DNA of 63,037 nucleotides from Hafnia paralvei ATCC 29927 (GTDB lineage: Bacteria; Pseudomonadota; Gammaproteobacteria; Enterobacterales; Enterobacteriaceae). How positions within the stretch are numbered: the stretch's first letter is position 1; each line of letters begins with the position of its first letter. Both the position numbers and the translations under genes were made by a program. The DNA lies in the NCBI RefSeq assembly GCF_001655005.1, contig NZ_LXET01000052.1:1-63037 (forward strand), given 5' to 3'. Positions 42,218-52,074 of this stretch are shown here, piece after piece. The notes under the pieces are model-generated. The model made no database searches. It was not told where the DNA came from and saw only the letters and a program-made list of their open reading frames with translations.

Positions 42218-43145
42218 TTTGTTGTTATGCCTACAGCTTCTGATGCAAGAACGCAGCGTAACCAAAGCGGCAAAGCGTATGAACGTAACGCCTTCGGCGG
42301 CGAGCAAGTCACTGTCGAAGCTTCGCTCATGGTTTGGTGATCCGCTGTTCGTCAATACGCCGCTGGGGTTAACGCCTACGCCGCTGATGATCAGTATGGA
42401 ACACCCTTTGGCCGAGTGGATGCAGATGAGCAATCTGTTACTTGATAAGCCACACAATGAAACACCGCATGGCCTGAAGTTCGAACTGGTTGCAGAATCT
42501 CCGCTAATGATGATCATGTTCAATTCCCTATCACAGCAGATTTACCAGCGTTATCCGCAGGCAACGATCAAAGTACGCAACTGGGATTATGATGCACTAG
42601 ACGCCATTACTCGTGGCGAAGTAGATATTGGCTTCACCGGTCGCGAAAGCCATCCGCGATCGCGCGAACAGCTCAGCCTGCTGCCTTTATCGATCGATTA
42701 TGAAGTTCTGTTTTCTGATTTGCCTTGGGTTTGGCTACGAGAAGATCACCCTGCGCTACAAGAGGAATGGAATTTAGAAACCTTTTTACGCTATCCCCAT
42801 ATCAGTATTTGCTGGGAGCAAAGCGATACATGGGCGCTAGATGACGTATTGCAGGAAGTGGGGCATAAACGCAATATCGCACTGAGTCTGCCTGGTTTCG
42901 AGCAATCGCTGTTTATGGCTGCTCAACCCGGTCATTCGCTAATATCGACCGCACCTCTCTATTGCCAACGCTATAATCAATTACACCAACTCCCCTTGGT
43001 CGCACGCCCGCTCCCCTTCGACGAAGCACTACGGGAAAAGCTGATGGTTCCCTTCACGCTGCTATGGCATAAACGCAACAGCCATAACCCTAAAATTATC
43101 TGGTTACGAGAAACGCTTAAGGCACTCTATAAAAACCTTACCTGA
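42186..43145 (+). CDS. yidZ: YidZ, LysR-family regulator
   Basis: A 319-residue LysR-type regulator, nearly the size and sequence of E. coli YidZ, which has been linked to nitric oxide resistance. The HTH is QERSVTKAAKRMNVTPSAAS; the effector domain contains NWDYDALDAITRGEVDIGF and PHISICWEQSDTWALDD. It starts inside the 3' end of mdtL. Confidence 0.93.
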   Translation: MKKSISSLDLNLLLCLQLLMQERSVTKAAKRMNVTPSAASKSLSKLRSWFGDPLFVNTPLGLTPTPLMISMEHPLAEWMQMSNLLLDKPHNETPHGLKFELVAESPLMMIMFNSLSQQIYQRYPQATIKVRNWDYDALDAITRGEVDIGFTGRESHPRSREQLSLLPLSIDYEVLFSDLPWVWLREDHPALQEEWNLETFLRYPHISICWEQSDTWALDDVLQEVGHKRNIALSLPGFEQSLFMAAQPGHSLISTAPLYCQRYNQLHQLPLVARPLPFDEALREKLMVPFTLLWHKRNSHNPKIIWLRETLKALYKNLT

Positions 43146-43492
43146 TGCAAGAACATAAAAGGAAAATATCGAAGAGAAATTCATTCATAGTCAAAATGTA
43201 AACGCGGTCTACTACATCTTCACGTAGTGAATATCTCCGATTTATATCGCGATAATATTGATAACGATTGTTTTATTTTGATATCTAACCTTAGGGTGAA
43301 ATATTTCTCTAATCCTAACGTTAATTTCTGATACTTGACGAAAGCAATTTTAACCATTGATGTTTCAGCGGCAAACATGCCTTGAAAATTATCTTTCACA
43401 GCAATTATCCTATATTTCTCCCCCTCCATATCCTAAAGCAAGAAATAACGATAGAATGACCATATTATGGATATAGATCGAAAGGAGTCCTA
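43146..43492. other. AT-rich intergenic region upstream of yqiJ
   Basis: About 350 bases without a credible gene; presumably the promoter of yqiJK. I recognise no operator. A minus-strand open frame here has no ribosome site. Confidence 0.45.
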
Positions 43493-44131
43493 GTGGTACT
43501 ACTGTCTGCTTATAATGCCCCTTTTCTCTGCGCGCTTGCGTTTATAATTTCTCTTGGTGTATTGGAAATATTATCGCTACTAATAGGTGCTAGTGCATTT
43601 AGCCATTTAGACTCTTCCTTAGGATCTCATTTTGATCTTGCCAGTGGAGATAACTTACTCGTGCAGGCCTTGAGTTGGCTGCACATTGGCAAGCTTCCAT
43701 TGCTGGTTATGCTCGTTTTACTGCTTGGCAGTTTTGCTATTATTGGTATCAGCGGGCAGTATCTCATGATTAGCCTGCTTCAAAAGCCGCTACCGGCAGG
43801 TTTAATGGCTCTGATTGCATTTGTGCTATCACTGCCCACTTTACATTTCATAGGGCGATGGCTTGCTCCGTATCTTCCCAAAGATGAATCCTTCGCGGTG
43901 TCAGAGGATAGCTTTGTCGGTTCAATGGCCCTTGTAACCCAATCCGCAGAGCAACCTGGGATGTCAGCAGAATGTAAAATTGTTGATACCTACGGACAAT
44001 CTCACTATTTATTGATTGAGCCAGAAAACCCAGACGTTATTTTTACGCGGGGAGAACGCGTGCTCATTATTGCAAAAATAACGTCAGCGCGATTTTTAGC
44101 AAGCAAAAACCCGTGGCCTAATTTACTTTAA
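43493..44131 (+). CDS. yqiJ: YqiJ, membrane partner of YqiK (NfeD-like)
   Basis: A 212-residue inner-membrane protein with three N-terminal hydrophobic segments and a C-terminal OB-like soluble domain (DSFVGSMALVTQSA, YGQSHYLLIEPENP). It follows E. coli YqiJ to the end (NPWPNLL). NfeD-like proteins pair with flotillin-type SPFH proteins; yqiK follows. The start is GTG at 43493, six bases after AAGGAG (43482-43487). Confidence 0.92.
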   Translation: MVLLSAYNAPFLCALAFIISLGVLEILSLLIGASAFSHLDSSLGSHFDLASGDNLLVQALSWLHIGKLPLLVMLVLLLGSFAIIGISGQYLMISLLQKPLPAGLMALIAFVLSLPTLHFIGRWLAPYLPKDESFAVSEDSFVGSMALVTQSAEQPGMSAECKIVDTYGQSHYLLIEPENPDVIFTRGERVLIIAKITSARFLASKNPWPNLL

Positions 44132-44167
44132 AACTTATCTTACTTAATGATATCACAAGGAAATTTT

Positions 44168-45898
44168 ATGTTTGAAATGGATAACATTCCTTATTGGGGA
44201 TTTGTTTCTTTTGGCGTATTAATCATATTATTGGTCATCGGGATTATTTTCTCTCGACTCTATGAGCGCGCTTCTGCAGAGCAATCCTTTGTTAGAACTG
44301 GTTTGGGTGGACTGAAAGTCGTGATGAGCGGAGGCGCCATTGTACTTCCGATTTTTCACGAGCTTATTCACATCAATATGAATACTCTCAAACTGGAAGT
44401 CAGTCGCTCCATGAAAGACAGTTTGATCACTAAAGATCGTATGCGAGTCGATGTTGTCGTTGCATTCTTTGTGCGTGTAAAACCAACCATTGAAGGAATT
44501 GCTACCGCAGCACAGACATTGGGGCAAAGAACGCTGTCACCGGAAGATCTACGCATTCTTATTGAAGATAAATTTGTGGATGCGCTGCGTGCAACGGCAT
44601 CACAGATGACGATGCATGATCTGCAAGATACCCGCGAACACTTCGTTCAAGGCGTACAGAATACGGTCGCAGAGGATTTAACCAAAAACGGCTTGGAGTT
44701 AGAGAGCGTTTCATTAACTAACTTTAACCAAACCTCGAAAGAATTCTTCGATCCTAACAATGCGTTTGATGCAGAGGGTCTAACCAAACTGACTCAGGAA
44801 ACTGAACGCCGCCGCCGTGAACGTAACGAAGTCGAACAAGACATTGAAGTCGCCGTACGTGAAAAGAACCGCGATGCCATGTCACGTAAGCTGGAAATTG
44901 AGCAACAAGAATCGTTCATGACCTTTGACCAAGAGCAGCAGGTAAAAACTCGCAGCGCAGAGCAAAGCGCTAATATTGCCGTATTTGAAGCGGAACGCCG
45001 CCGAGAGGCTGAACAGAGCCGTATTAGCACCGAACGTCAAATTCAAGAAGCGGAAATCGCCCGGGAGCAGGCTGTTCGCACTCGTAAGGTAGAAGCTGAA
45101 CGTGAAATTAGAATAAAAGAGATTGAACAACAACAGGTGACTGAAATCGCCGCGCAGGATAAAGATATTGCGATTGCCAGTAAATCAGAGCAGCAATCTC
45201 AAGCTCAGGCAAGAGCAAACGATGCATTAGCCGAGGCTGTACGCGCGGAAGAACACGTGGTTACAACTCGGGAAACCGCCGAAGCAGATCGTGCCAAACA
45301 GGTTGCGCTAATCGTCGCAAAACAATCCGCAGAAACCGAAGCGGTACAGCTAACGCTGAAGGCGCAGGCCGAGAAAGAAGCAGCCGAAATGCAAGCAGCA
45401 GCCATTATTAAACTCGCAGAGGCGACGCTGAAAAAAGGGCTTGCTGAAGCTGAAGCACAACGGGCATTAAATGATGCGGTCAATATACTGTCCGATAATC
45501 AAACCAGCCTAAAATTCAAACTGGCACTATTGCAGTCCCTGCCAAGTATTATTGAGAAGTCCGTTGAACCAATAAAATCTATCGACGGTATCAAAATCAT
45601 TCAGGTTGACGGTTTAAACCGTAGTGGTTCTGCCACAGCAGGCTCTTCATCTGAACCAAGTACTAGCGGTGGAAGTAATCTAGCAGAACAGGCAATGACG
45701 GCCGCGCTATCCTATCGTACACATGCGCCGATTGTAGATTCCCTACTCAGAGAGGTGGGTCTTTCCGGTGGTTCATTAGCCGCACTGACTGCCGCATTAC
45801 CCCATGGCCTCGGCGATGCTGCACTGACAGCGAATGATCTGCCAGTACAAGAAGATGTACCCGTCGTTGATAGCGAAAATCATCCGCGCCCTGCTTAA
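44168..45898 (+). CDS. yqiK: YqiK, flotillin-family SPFH protein
   Basis: A 576-residue flotillin-like protein: one N-terminal membrane segment (FVSFGVLIILLVIGIIF), the SPFH domain up to about residue 200 (FVRTGLGGLKVVMSGG, LITKDRMRVDV), then a long charged coiled coil (about 215-480) and a C-terminal oligomerisation region (NLAEQAMTAALSYRTHAP). E. coli YqiK (553) is a membrane-microdomain scaffold linked to motility and envelope stress. I use ATG 44168 with AAGGA upstream; an earlier ATG adds seven residues. Confidence 0.94.
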   Translation: MFEMDNIPYWGFVSFGVLIILLVIGIIFSRLYERASAEQSFVRTGLGGLKVVMSGGAIVLPIFHELIHINMNTLKLEVSRSMKDSLITKDRMRVDVVVAFFVRVKPTIEGIATAAQTLGQRTLSPEDLRILIEDKFVDALRATASQMTMHDLQDTREHFVQGVQNTVAEDLTKNGLELESVSLTNFNQTSKEFFDPNNAFDAEGLTKLTQETERRRRERNEVEQDIEVAVREKNRDAMSRKLEIEQQESFMTFDQEQQVKTRSAEQSANIAVFEAERRREAEQSRISTERQIQEAEIAREQAVRTRKVEAEREIRIKEIEQQQVTEIAAQDKDIAIASKSEQQSQAQARANDALAEAVRAEEHVVTTRETAEADRAKQVALIVAKQSAETEAVQLTLKAQAEKEAAEMQAAAIIKLAEATLKKGLAEAEAQRALNDAVNILSDNQTSLKFKLALLQSLPSIIEKSVEPIKSIDGIKIIQVDGLNRSGSATAGSSSEPSTSGGSNLAEQAMTAALSYRTHAPIVDSLLREVGLSGGSLAALTAALPHGLGDAALTANDLPVQEDVPVVDSENHPRPA

Positions 45899-47015
45899 TC
45901 TATTTTCACTATAACTAGGCTGTGTCACTCGCGATTAGTCGCATCTTGTGAAAAGCGTCTGACGCAGACTAGATAGCATGAACCACCCGTAATATGTAGT
46001 AGTTCACAAAATCAGTACACCTTTGTCACCCTTTTTCATTTATTTTCTCACTGGGCGATAAACCGCCGTGACGCTGGTGAGGATGCTTATCTTTATCCCA
46101 GCTATGCGACCTACAGTTCATATTCATACTGAGGTACCCCTTTACACAACTGACTGGTATTCAATTCAGAGTCTGGGTCAAATCAACAGCGCACCGTTGA
46201 TGTTAAACGACCTATTCAATCTATTCCTGTTTAAACCCTAGCAAAAAGCATCGTTTAGCCTGTTTACGTTGACTCATCATATCCGCGGGGCAGCGACTAG
46301 AAACACGGTGGTGAGTGGATGGGCTGCTTGCGTTAAGTACGTTTGAACAAAATTCTTTATCGTCGCCAGCACTTTTGCAGGTTAATGTCTTCTCCTCTCT
46401 GCAGTTTATCCACGATAAACAAACCCCATCATTAGCCTTCTACTAATTAAAAAAGAGTGTATTTTCTTTATTTTATTGCCATAAGGTTAGATAATCCAAG
46501 TTCCACCATATTGAATGTGTCTGTATTTTACAATGCACGACACAATTCTCATTTGTCTTTGTCCTAATTTATTAGGATTTTTCCCAGCCTATTTCCCATG
46601 CCGTTTTTTTAAACCTTCGATTTTTCCGTACTATTCAAGTTTATCGAATAAATGAGCATTCAAGCGCTGATACTGAAAAATATCGCAACATCTTATTGTA
46701 AGTATTTATAATTATGCAATGTACGCTATAACGTACATTACGTAATATCAAAAATAAACATTAATAAATTCATTGATATTATAAATATTTTATAAAAAAT
46801 AATATCGCTCCTTTTATGAACATTCCCACAATGCAATCATCAGATTTTTCTTACATCAAACCTTATTGATTTAAAATCAAGATCTTATCGATCGATTTTA
46901 TTAATTATACCACGCCAAATGTCTAGCTTAGGATGCTCGTAAACCCACAAACCCTATGGTGTTATTCTTGGATGAATAATGAAGTTGGTTATTAACAGGG
47001 CTTAAGGATGCGGTC
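45899..47015. other. 1.1-kb intergenic region without a recognisable gene
   Basis: Between yqiK and the regulator of fimbrial cluster 2. The first ~550 bases have ordinary composition and many stops in all frames, possibly a decayed gene. The rest is strongly AT-rich and probably carries the promoter of the regulator. No tRNA, IS end or clear repeat was found by eye. Confidence 0.45.
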
Positions 47016-47852
47016 ATGAATAAGATAAACAATAAATTAAAGGTGATGATTTACTCCAAGAACTGGACGCATCAGGTAGCAATTGAATATACGTACCGTT
47101 CAATAAAACAAACCCGAATAATTATTCAAGGCACGCGTGATACAGATATACTTGTTAGCTATGCAATAAATACACAGCCTAACTTGCTTATTATCGATGA
47201 TGCGCCTAGAAATGCAGTGGCTCTTACTTTAGCTCTGCGCCAACAATGCCCAGATACGGCCATCATATTTATGCAAGACGAGTTTTTATTCTCTGACAAA
47301 ATAGTTGGGAAATATTTTGATGGGATAGCATTAAAAAAATATGATGCCTTGATGAATGATCCTCCTTGTTTATTGCTGGCTGAATATCATTGTCTCCTTC
47401 GTACTTTAAGAGAGGAAGTGAATTTAACCAAACTCCCGTCATGGAGGACGCAAGGTGTTTCGGAGGCATTGCAGTCAATTAAGCAATTAATGCATGTACA
47501 CTTTTCTCACCTAATTGCATCGCCAAGGGCGCAAGAGGTGGTTTTAGGTTGGTTGGTTAAGGGAGTTGAACCCATTACCGCCGGAAGATTGTTGGGATGT
47601 AGTAGTAAGGTAGTTTACCACTATCGCTTGATGGCAATGAAAGTACTGGGTATTCAGAACCGTACTCAGGATTTTATTGCCTCGCTAACAGTAACCGCAG
47701 GGCCCGTTTCTTATTACCCGATGAGGGAACACCGGCCGGCGTTGGTGTCATCCCCACCACCATTGCCCTCGCATGAACAGGTCAAGATAAAGGCGAGCAG
47801 TGACGAGAAGCAGGTACTGGCTAATATACAAGAATACAGTGTCACAGTATAA
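47016..47852 (+). CDS. LuxR-type regulator of fimbrial cluster 2
   Basis: A 278-residue protein with a degenerate receiver-like N-terminal half (LLIIDDAPRNAVALTLAL) and a LuxR-like HTH at about residues 170-230 (SPRAQEVVLGWLVKG, ITAGRLLGCSSKVVYHYRLM). A ~45-residue Pro/Ser-rich tail follows. Its place before the PapB-like gene and pilin suggests control of cluster 2. The family assignment is moderate. Confidence 0.7.
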   Translation: MNKINNKLKVMIYSKNWTHQVAIEYTYRSIKQTRIIIQGTRDTDILVSYAINTQPNLLIIDDAPRNAVALTLALRQQCPDTAIIFMQDEFLFSDKIVGKYFDGIALKKYDALMNDPPCLLLAEYHCLLRTLREEVNLTKLPSWRTQGVSEALQSIKQLMHVHFSHLIASPRAQEVVLGWLVKGVEPITAGRLLGCSSKVVYHYRLMAMKVLGIQNRTQDFIASLTVTAGPVSYYPMREHRPALVSSPPPLPSHEQVKIKASSDEKQVLANIQEYSVTV

Positions 47853-47871
47853 AGATTGCAGGAGTGGAGGA

Positions 47872-48213
47872 ATGCGTCGCACACATGAAGAGAATGATCT
47901 GAGCGCTATGAGTAAAATAACTCAGGGAGAATTAACACCGGGTGAAGTTGATATTCGACTTTTTCGCTTGCTGTCCACGGTCTGTGTGATGCATAGCCCA
48001 AGTATCCGACAGTCTTTAGAAGATGTATTGGTACACGGTAAAAGCCGTAGCGAAGCCTGTGAGGCTAATGGTGTCGCACAGAGTTATTTCTCGGTGAAAT
48101 ATCGTCACATGCAGATGGTCAGTCGGACGGTCGCCAGAATTTGTGCGCTAATTTATGAGGAAGGGCACACCATGACCGGCTCGTCGCTTACGCACATTGA
48201 AACTAGGAAATAG
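47872..48213 (+). CDS. PapB/FocB-family fimbrial regulator
   Basis: A 113-residue protein with the PapB-type core: FRLLSTVCVMHSPSIRQSLEDVLVHG then KSRSEACEANGVAQSYFSVK (from about residue 56), matching PapB's NSRKDAC-YGVNNGYFS pattern. PapB family proteins bind AT-rich DNA upstream of fimbrial operons and cross-regulate fimbriae. ATG 47872 follows GGAGTGGAGGA; a longer reading from 47800 overlaps the LuxR gene. Confidence 0.87.
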   Translation: MRRTHEENDLSAMSKITQGELTPGEVDIRLFRLLSTVCVMHSPSIRQSLEDVLVHGKSRSEACEANGVAQSYFSVKYRHMQMVSRTVARICALIYEEGHTMTGSSLTHIETRK

Positions 48214-48920
48214 CGGATATTGCAACATAACAATAAATAAGAAAAAAGATGGCCTTAATAATAGCCGCAGGTTGCATAAGTTATTTATGAACTTAATGGA
48301 AAACTAGGCGTTGTTATTTTTTAAAATTCAAAACCACGCTAAATCAATATGTTAGTTGATAAACTCTTATTGGTAGAAAGTTATCGATTAAAAGCAATGC
48401 AATTAAAAAACCAACAACATTATTATCGCGAGGTATTTATCGCGCTTAGCATAAAACAGTGCGGCAGTCAGATTATCATGAGCACAGAGGTTATGCTAAG
48501 CACAGCAATTCCTTATATGCGCTGAAATTTTTATTAAACTCCAGAGGATAGATGGAAATATAAAAAACTAGAAAGTGAAAAAGTTAGGATTAGGGGACAA
48601 TCATGCAGAATGGGCGCACCAATAAAGTAAAGTACTCTCTCGTCGGAGTGCAAGTGGCTTATTAATAACTTAACTTTCTCACTATCCAATTCTTATTGGT
48701 CGGATAATGTAACTCCATATTTAGATAAGTGATTATCGGTGGGGCTTTATTTTTTGATTTTTATTTTAAAGCGCCACCGATGGTTTCTTGTCCATAAGGA
48801 TGTGGCAATAAGAAAAGCTCAAGGTTGGAGCAAGCGCCATCATCAAGGGAAAGTTGTATTTATTAATAATTACACTGACAGACTGTCGTACCTATATCAA
48901 TACTTATTAAGGATAAAGCA
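48214..48920. other. AT-rich control region upstream of the cluster 2 pilin
   Basis: About 700 bases with no credible gene. It contains an inverted-repeat pair, AGTGAAAAAGTTA at 48574-48586 against TAACTTTCTCACT at 48671-48683 (12 of 13 pair), and a long hairpin at 48736-48780. This is the expected target of the PapB-like regulator. Confidence 0.55.
48736..48780 (+). promoter_or_regulatory. long hairpin upstream of the major pilin gene
   Basis: TCGGTGGGGCTTTA (48736-48749) pairs with TAAAGCGCCACCGA (48767-48780) at 13 of 14 positions, around a T-rich 17-base loop. It lies 140 bases before the pilin start, so it could be a leader structure or a terminator for the upstream unit. Confidence 0.5.
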
Positions 48921-49460
48921 ATGAAAAAGAATTTACTGACTGTTTCTGCTCTGGCTCTGGCTGTGATGTCCGGTTCTGCAATGGCGGCTGTAAACGGGGG
49001 AGATATCCAATTCTTGGGTACCGTAACTGACACCACTTGTGACATCGTAGCGGAATCCAATGGTGCGGTAAGCAACGTGATTCAGTTGGGCAATGTCAAA
49101 GTGAAGGCAACTGGCACCGATCATGAAGGTAGCGTTATTGATTTTGCCCTGAAACCGAAAGCCGGCGCTACTTGTACATTCACTGGTTTGACTAATGCTA
49201 CTTTCGCGTTCACTGGTAACCTGGATGCTAACGGCCTGACCAATCAGGGCGGGAGCGCAACTGGCGCCTACGCAAAACTGAAATCGGTGAACGCCAATAC
49301 TCCAGGTGACATTACTTCTACTGCCAACACAGCAGAAGTTGCCGTAACCAACTTGGCTAACGCTACCAGCGACGGCGCGAAATTCAGCGCACAGCTGATT
49401 GGTGACACTACTCCGGGTGACTACCGCTCTGCTGTGGCTTACGTGGTGTCCTACCAGTAA
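48921..49460 (+). CDS. major fimbrial subunit, cluster 2
   Basis: A 179-residue pilin: signal peptide to AMA (~residue 22), VNGGDIQFLGTVTDTTCDI with the first Cys, GATCTF with the second, and the end GDYRSAVAYVVSYQ with penultimate Tyr. Composition (Ala/Thr/Asn-rich) suits a major subunit. AAGGATAA precedes the ATG and a strong terminator follows. The subunit at 56395 shares the start and end patterns. Confidence 0.92.
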   Translation: MKKNLLTVSALALAVMSGSAMAAVNGGDIQFLGTVTDTTCDIVAESNGAVSNVIQLGNVKVKATGTDHEGSVIDFALKPKAGATCTFTGLTNATFAFTGNLDANGLTNQGGSATGAYAKLKSVNANTPGDITSTANTAEVAVTNLANATSDGAKFSAQLIGDTTPGDYRSAVAYVVSYQ

Positions 49461-49481
49461 TCCTCTTTAGATATCCATACA

Positions 49482-49531
49482 GGTCCTGCCTGCACACAAC
49501 TCTGTTCTGTGCGTGCTCGGCAGGGCCTTTT
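49482..49531 (+). terminator. terminator after the cluster 2 major pilin
   Basis: GGTCCTGCC (49482-49490) pairs with GGCAGGGCC (49519-49527; one G-U pair), with further pairing inside, followed by TTTT. It should be partly read through to the usher. Confidence 0.82.
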
Positions 49532-49587
49532 ATCAGTCTATGCTGTTTTTTTGTTTTGTTCTTTATTTGCTCTGAAGGCAGGTCTGC

Positions 49588-52074
49588 GTGAACACAAAAC
49601 TATATACAAAAATAAAACAACCTGCGCTGTCTCTTCTAGCTCTGAGCATTTGTTCTTCCTTTGCATCTGCCACGGAACTCAATACGGCATTCCTGCAAGG
49701 AACCACGGATGTTCCTTCGGTTCTAAAGGACGGGGTGAAATATCCTGCAGGTCAGTACTATATCGACGTTTCTCTCAACGGCGCTCGAATCGGACGAACG
49801 GAGCTCACCATCAGTCCAGATGATGAGCAGACAGGCCTGCTTTGTCTCAGTCCAGAGTGGCTGCAGAATGCCGGCATCTTCTTTAAGCCGGAAGCGTATC
49901 AGGACACCTTTGACACTGTCCGAGGGTGCTACCAGTTGGGACGTAAGGACAGCACAAAAGTCAGTTTTGACCTCGGCAGTCAGTCCCTAGATTTCGGTAT
50001 TCCTCAAGCTTGGTTGGCAGAAAAAAACGATGCCTCACGCTGGGATTATGGCATCAGTGGTCTACGCCTGAAGTATAACGGTAACTTTAACCAAAACGTT
50101 CAGACTCGAAACAACAACGGGTATGGGGATGATTCCCTTAATGCCTATGGCAGCTTCAATACCAGTTTGAATGTCGGTCGCTGGATTTTATCCAGTGACA
50201 TGAACGCGGCTCGAAACGCAGGGATAAGTGAGTTCACCACGAATGACCTCACACTATCCACGGCCATCAGTCAAATTAAAGGCGACCTGTTGCTAGGACG
50301 ATCGCAGACGAAGACTGAGTTATTCAATGATTTCGGGTTTTATGGCGCCGCCCTGCGATCCAACAGCAATATGCGCTCATGGCAAACACGGGGTTACGCG
50401 CCGGTCATCACGGGTGTCGCTTCCTCAGCATCCCGAATCACAGTATCTCAAGGGGGATACACCATTTATTCTCGCGTAGTGCCATCAGGGCCGTATCGGC
50501 TCGATGACATTAATTCCACCAGTAACGGAAATCTGGTGGTAACCGTGGAGGATAATAGCGGGCATAAAACTGTAACTGAATACCCGGTAGCCACCCTGCC
50601 TTCTCTTCTGCGACCAGGGGACTATAACTACAACCTAGCCGTTGGGCAGCGAAACGATTCCAACCGTCTGAGTGAGGCGTTCTCCTCCGGTAATGGCACC
50701 TTTGGTCTGGCTAGCCTTGACTGGGGGCTATCGTCCACCACCCTCAATATGGCCACTCTGCTGCACAGTGGTTATCAGGCAGCAGGCATAGGCGTTACGC
50801 AATCTATGGGGATGTGGGGCGCGCTGGCACTGAGCGTTAACGGCTCGCGAGCTGAATATGATGATGGCTCCCGCCGCCAAGGCGTAAGTGCTACGGCGAA
50901 GTATGCCAAAAGTTTTACCAACAAAACGGATATTCAACTGCTGACGTACCGTTATCAGAGCCCTGGGTATACCGAGTTTGCAAGTTGGGATCCTAAATAC
51001 GGCGACCGTCGTAAAATTTACGACCCAGACGGGCTTGGGCTGAATGACCATTATGTCTGGTTTGACGGCCGGGAAAAAGCACGTTACGAAGCCCGCCTAT
51101 CCCACCGGATGGACAATATTTATGTGAGTGGATCGTTCTGGCAGCAGTCTTACTGGAATCGTGACAAAGATGCCATCGGTGCTTCACTGTCTGCCAGTAC
51201 CACCATTCTGGACGGTATATCACTGTACCTCAGTGGCAACTATTCTCGTAGTGCTTGGTCAACGACGGATGAATATTCAGGCTCTCTGGGCGTGAGTATC
51301 CCGTTCACTCTGGGGGGAGTACGTCACTATAGTAGTAATTCGGTGGGCTACAGCCGATACAGTGGGACCTCGTTTAATACCAGCACCTCAGCCACCTTGA
51401 ATGAACGTCTGAACTACAGCGTCAACGCGGGGACGGATGAGCGCAGTAATAATACCGCAGGCGCCTCCGTTAGCTATGCCTTTGACCGCATGCAGACCAA
51501 CTTGGCCGTGTCGAAAAGCCGAGACACGACCACGTTATCTGGGAATGTCTCTGGCTCAGCAATTGCCACTGCACCTACAGGTCTCCTGCTGACCAAAGAA
51601 TCGTCCGATACCGTGGCGGTGGTTAGGATTAAAGATACCCCTGGGGTGACCTTTAACGGCTCACTGCCCACCAACGGCAATGGGAGTACGGTGCTGTACC
51701 TGACTGGATACAACCCGACCAACATCAGCATCAATCCAGAAAACGTCCCAGATAGCGCGGAACTGCTTAATACGTCCTATGAAGTGGTACCGACAGAGAA
51801 AGCGATTATCTATCGGGAGTTCGGTTTCCAGAATGTGCAGCGTTACATCGTTCGAGTGCGGGATGCGCAGGGCAATGTACTGACCGGAGGTAGTGCAACT
51901 ACCGAACAGGGGCTGGATGCAGGATTCATTACTAATAATGGCGTGTTACTGATGAACCTATTGGCTACGCCGAAAACCATTACTGTCAGCCAGAGCAACG
52001 GGAAGCAATGCCGCTTCAGCGCGTCTGGTCTGAAAGAAAATATCGTTACCGTTCAGGAGATACGTTGTGAATAA
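49588..52074 (+). CDS. fimbrial outer-membrane usher, cluster 2
   Basis: An 828-residue FimD/PapC-family usher. Signal peptide to ASA (~residue 28), the ELNTAFLQGT opening of the mature N-terminal domain, CLSPEWL, barrel and plug segments with MRSWQTRGYAPVITGVA and VPSGPYRLDDI, and the C-terminal cysteine pair near the end (KQCRF...EIRCE). Initiation is at GTG 49588, with AAGGCAGG upstream. Full length and distinct from the usher at 32962. Confidence 0.92.
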   Translation: MNTKLYTKIKQPALSLLALSICSSFASATELNTAFLQGTTDVPSVLKDGVKYPAGQYYIDVSLNGARIGRTELTISPDDEQTGLLCLSPEWLQNAGIFFKPEAYQDTFDTVRGCYQLGRKDSTKVSFDLGSQSLDFGIPQAWLAEKNDASRWDYGISGLRLKYNGNFNQNVQTRNNNGYGDDSLNAYGSFNTSLNVGRWILSSDMNAARNAGISEFTTNDLTLSTAISQIKGDLLLGRSQTKTELFNDFGFYGAALRSNSNMRSWQTRGYAPVITGVASSASRITVSQGGYTIYSRVVPSGPYRLDDINSTSNGNLVVTVEDNSGHKTVTEYPVATLPSLLRPGDYNYNLAVGQRNDSNRLSEAFSSGNGTFGLASLDWGLSSTTLNMATLLHSGYQAAGIGVTQSMGMWGALALSVNGSRAEYDDGSRRQGVSATAKYAKSFTNKTDIQLLTYRYQSPGYTEFASWDPKYGDRRKIYDPDGLGLNDHYVWFDGREKARYEARLSHRMDNIYVSGSFWQQSYWNRDKDAIGASLSASTTILDGISLYLSGNYSRSAWSTTDEYSGSLGVSIPFTLGGVRHYSSNSVGYSRYSGTSFNTSTSATLNERLNYSVNAGTDERSNNTAGASVSYAFDRMQTNLAVSKSRDTTTLSGNVSGSAIATAPTGLLLTKESSDTVAVVRIKDTPGVTFNGSLPTNGNGSTVLYLTGYNPTNISINPENVPDSAELLNTSYEVVPTEKAIIYREFGFQNVQRYIVRVRDAQGNVLTGGSATTEQGLDAGFITNNGVLLMNLLATPKTITVSQSNGKQCRFSASGLKENIVTVQEIRCE

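Noticed and set aside
43220..43429. Minus-strand 69-codon frame upstream of yqiJ
   Set aside because: No suitable ribosome site, no recognisable features.
48574..48683. fimS-type invertible promoter as a firm feature
   Set aside because: Only one imperfect repeat pair, short interval, no FimB/FimE-like recombinase in the window.
48739..48924. 61-codon frame before the pilin gene
   Set aside because: Overlaps the leader hairpin and the pilin start; basic, no SD.
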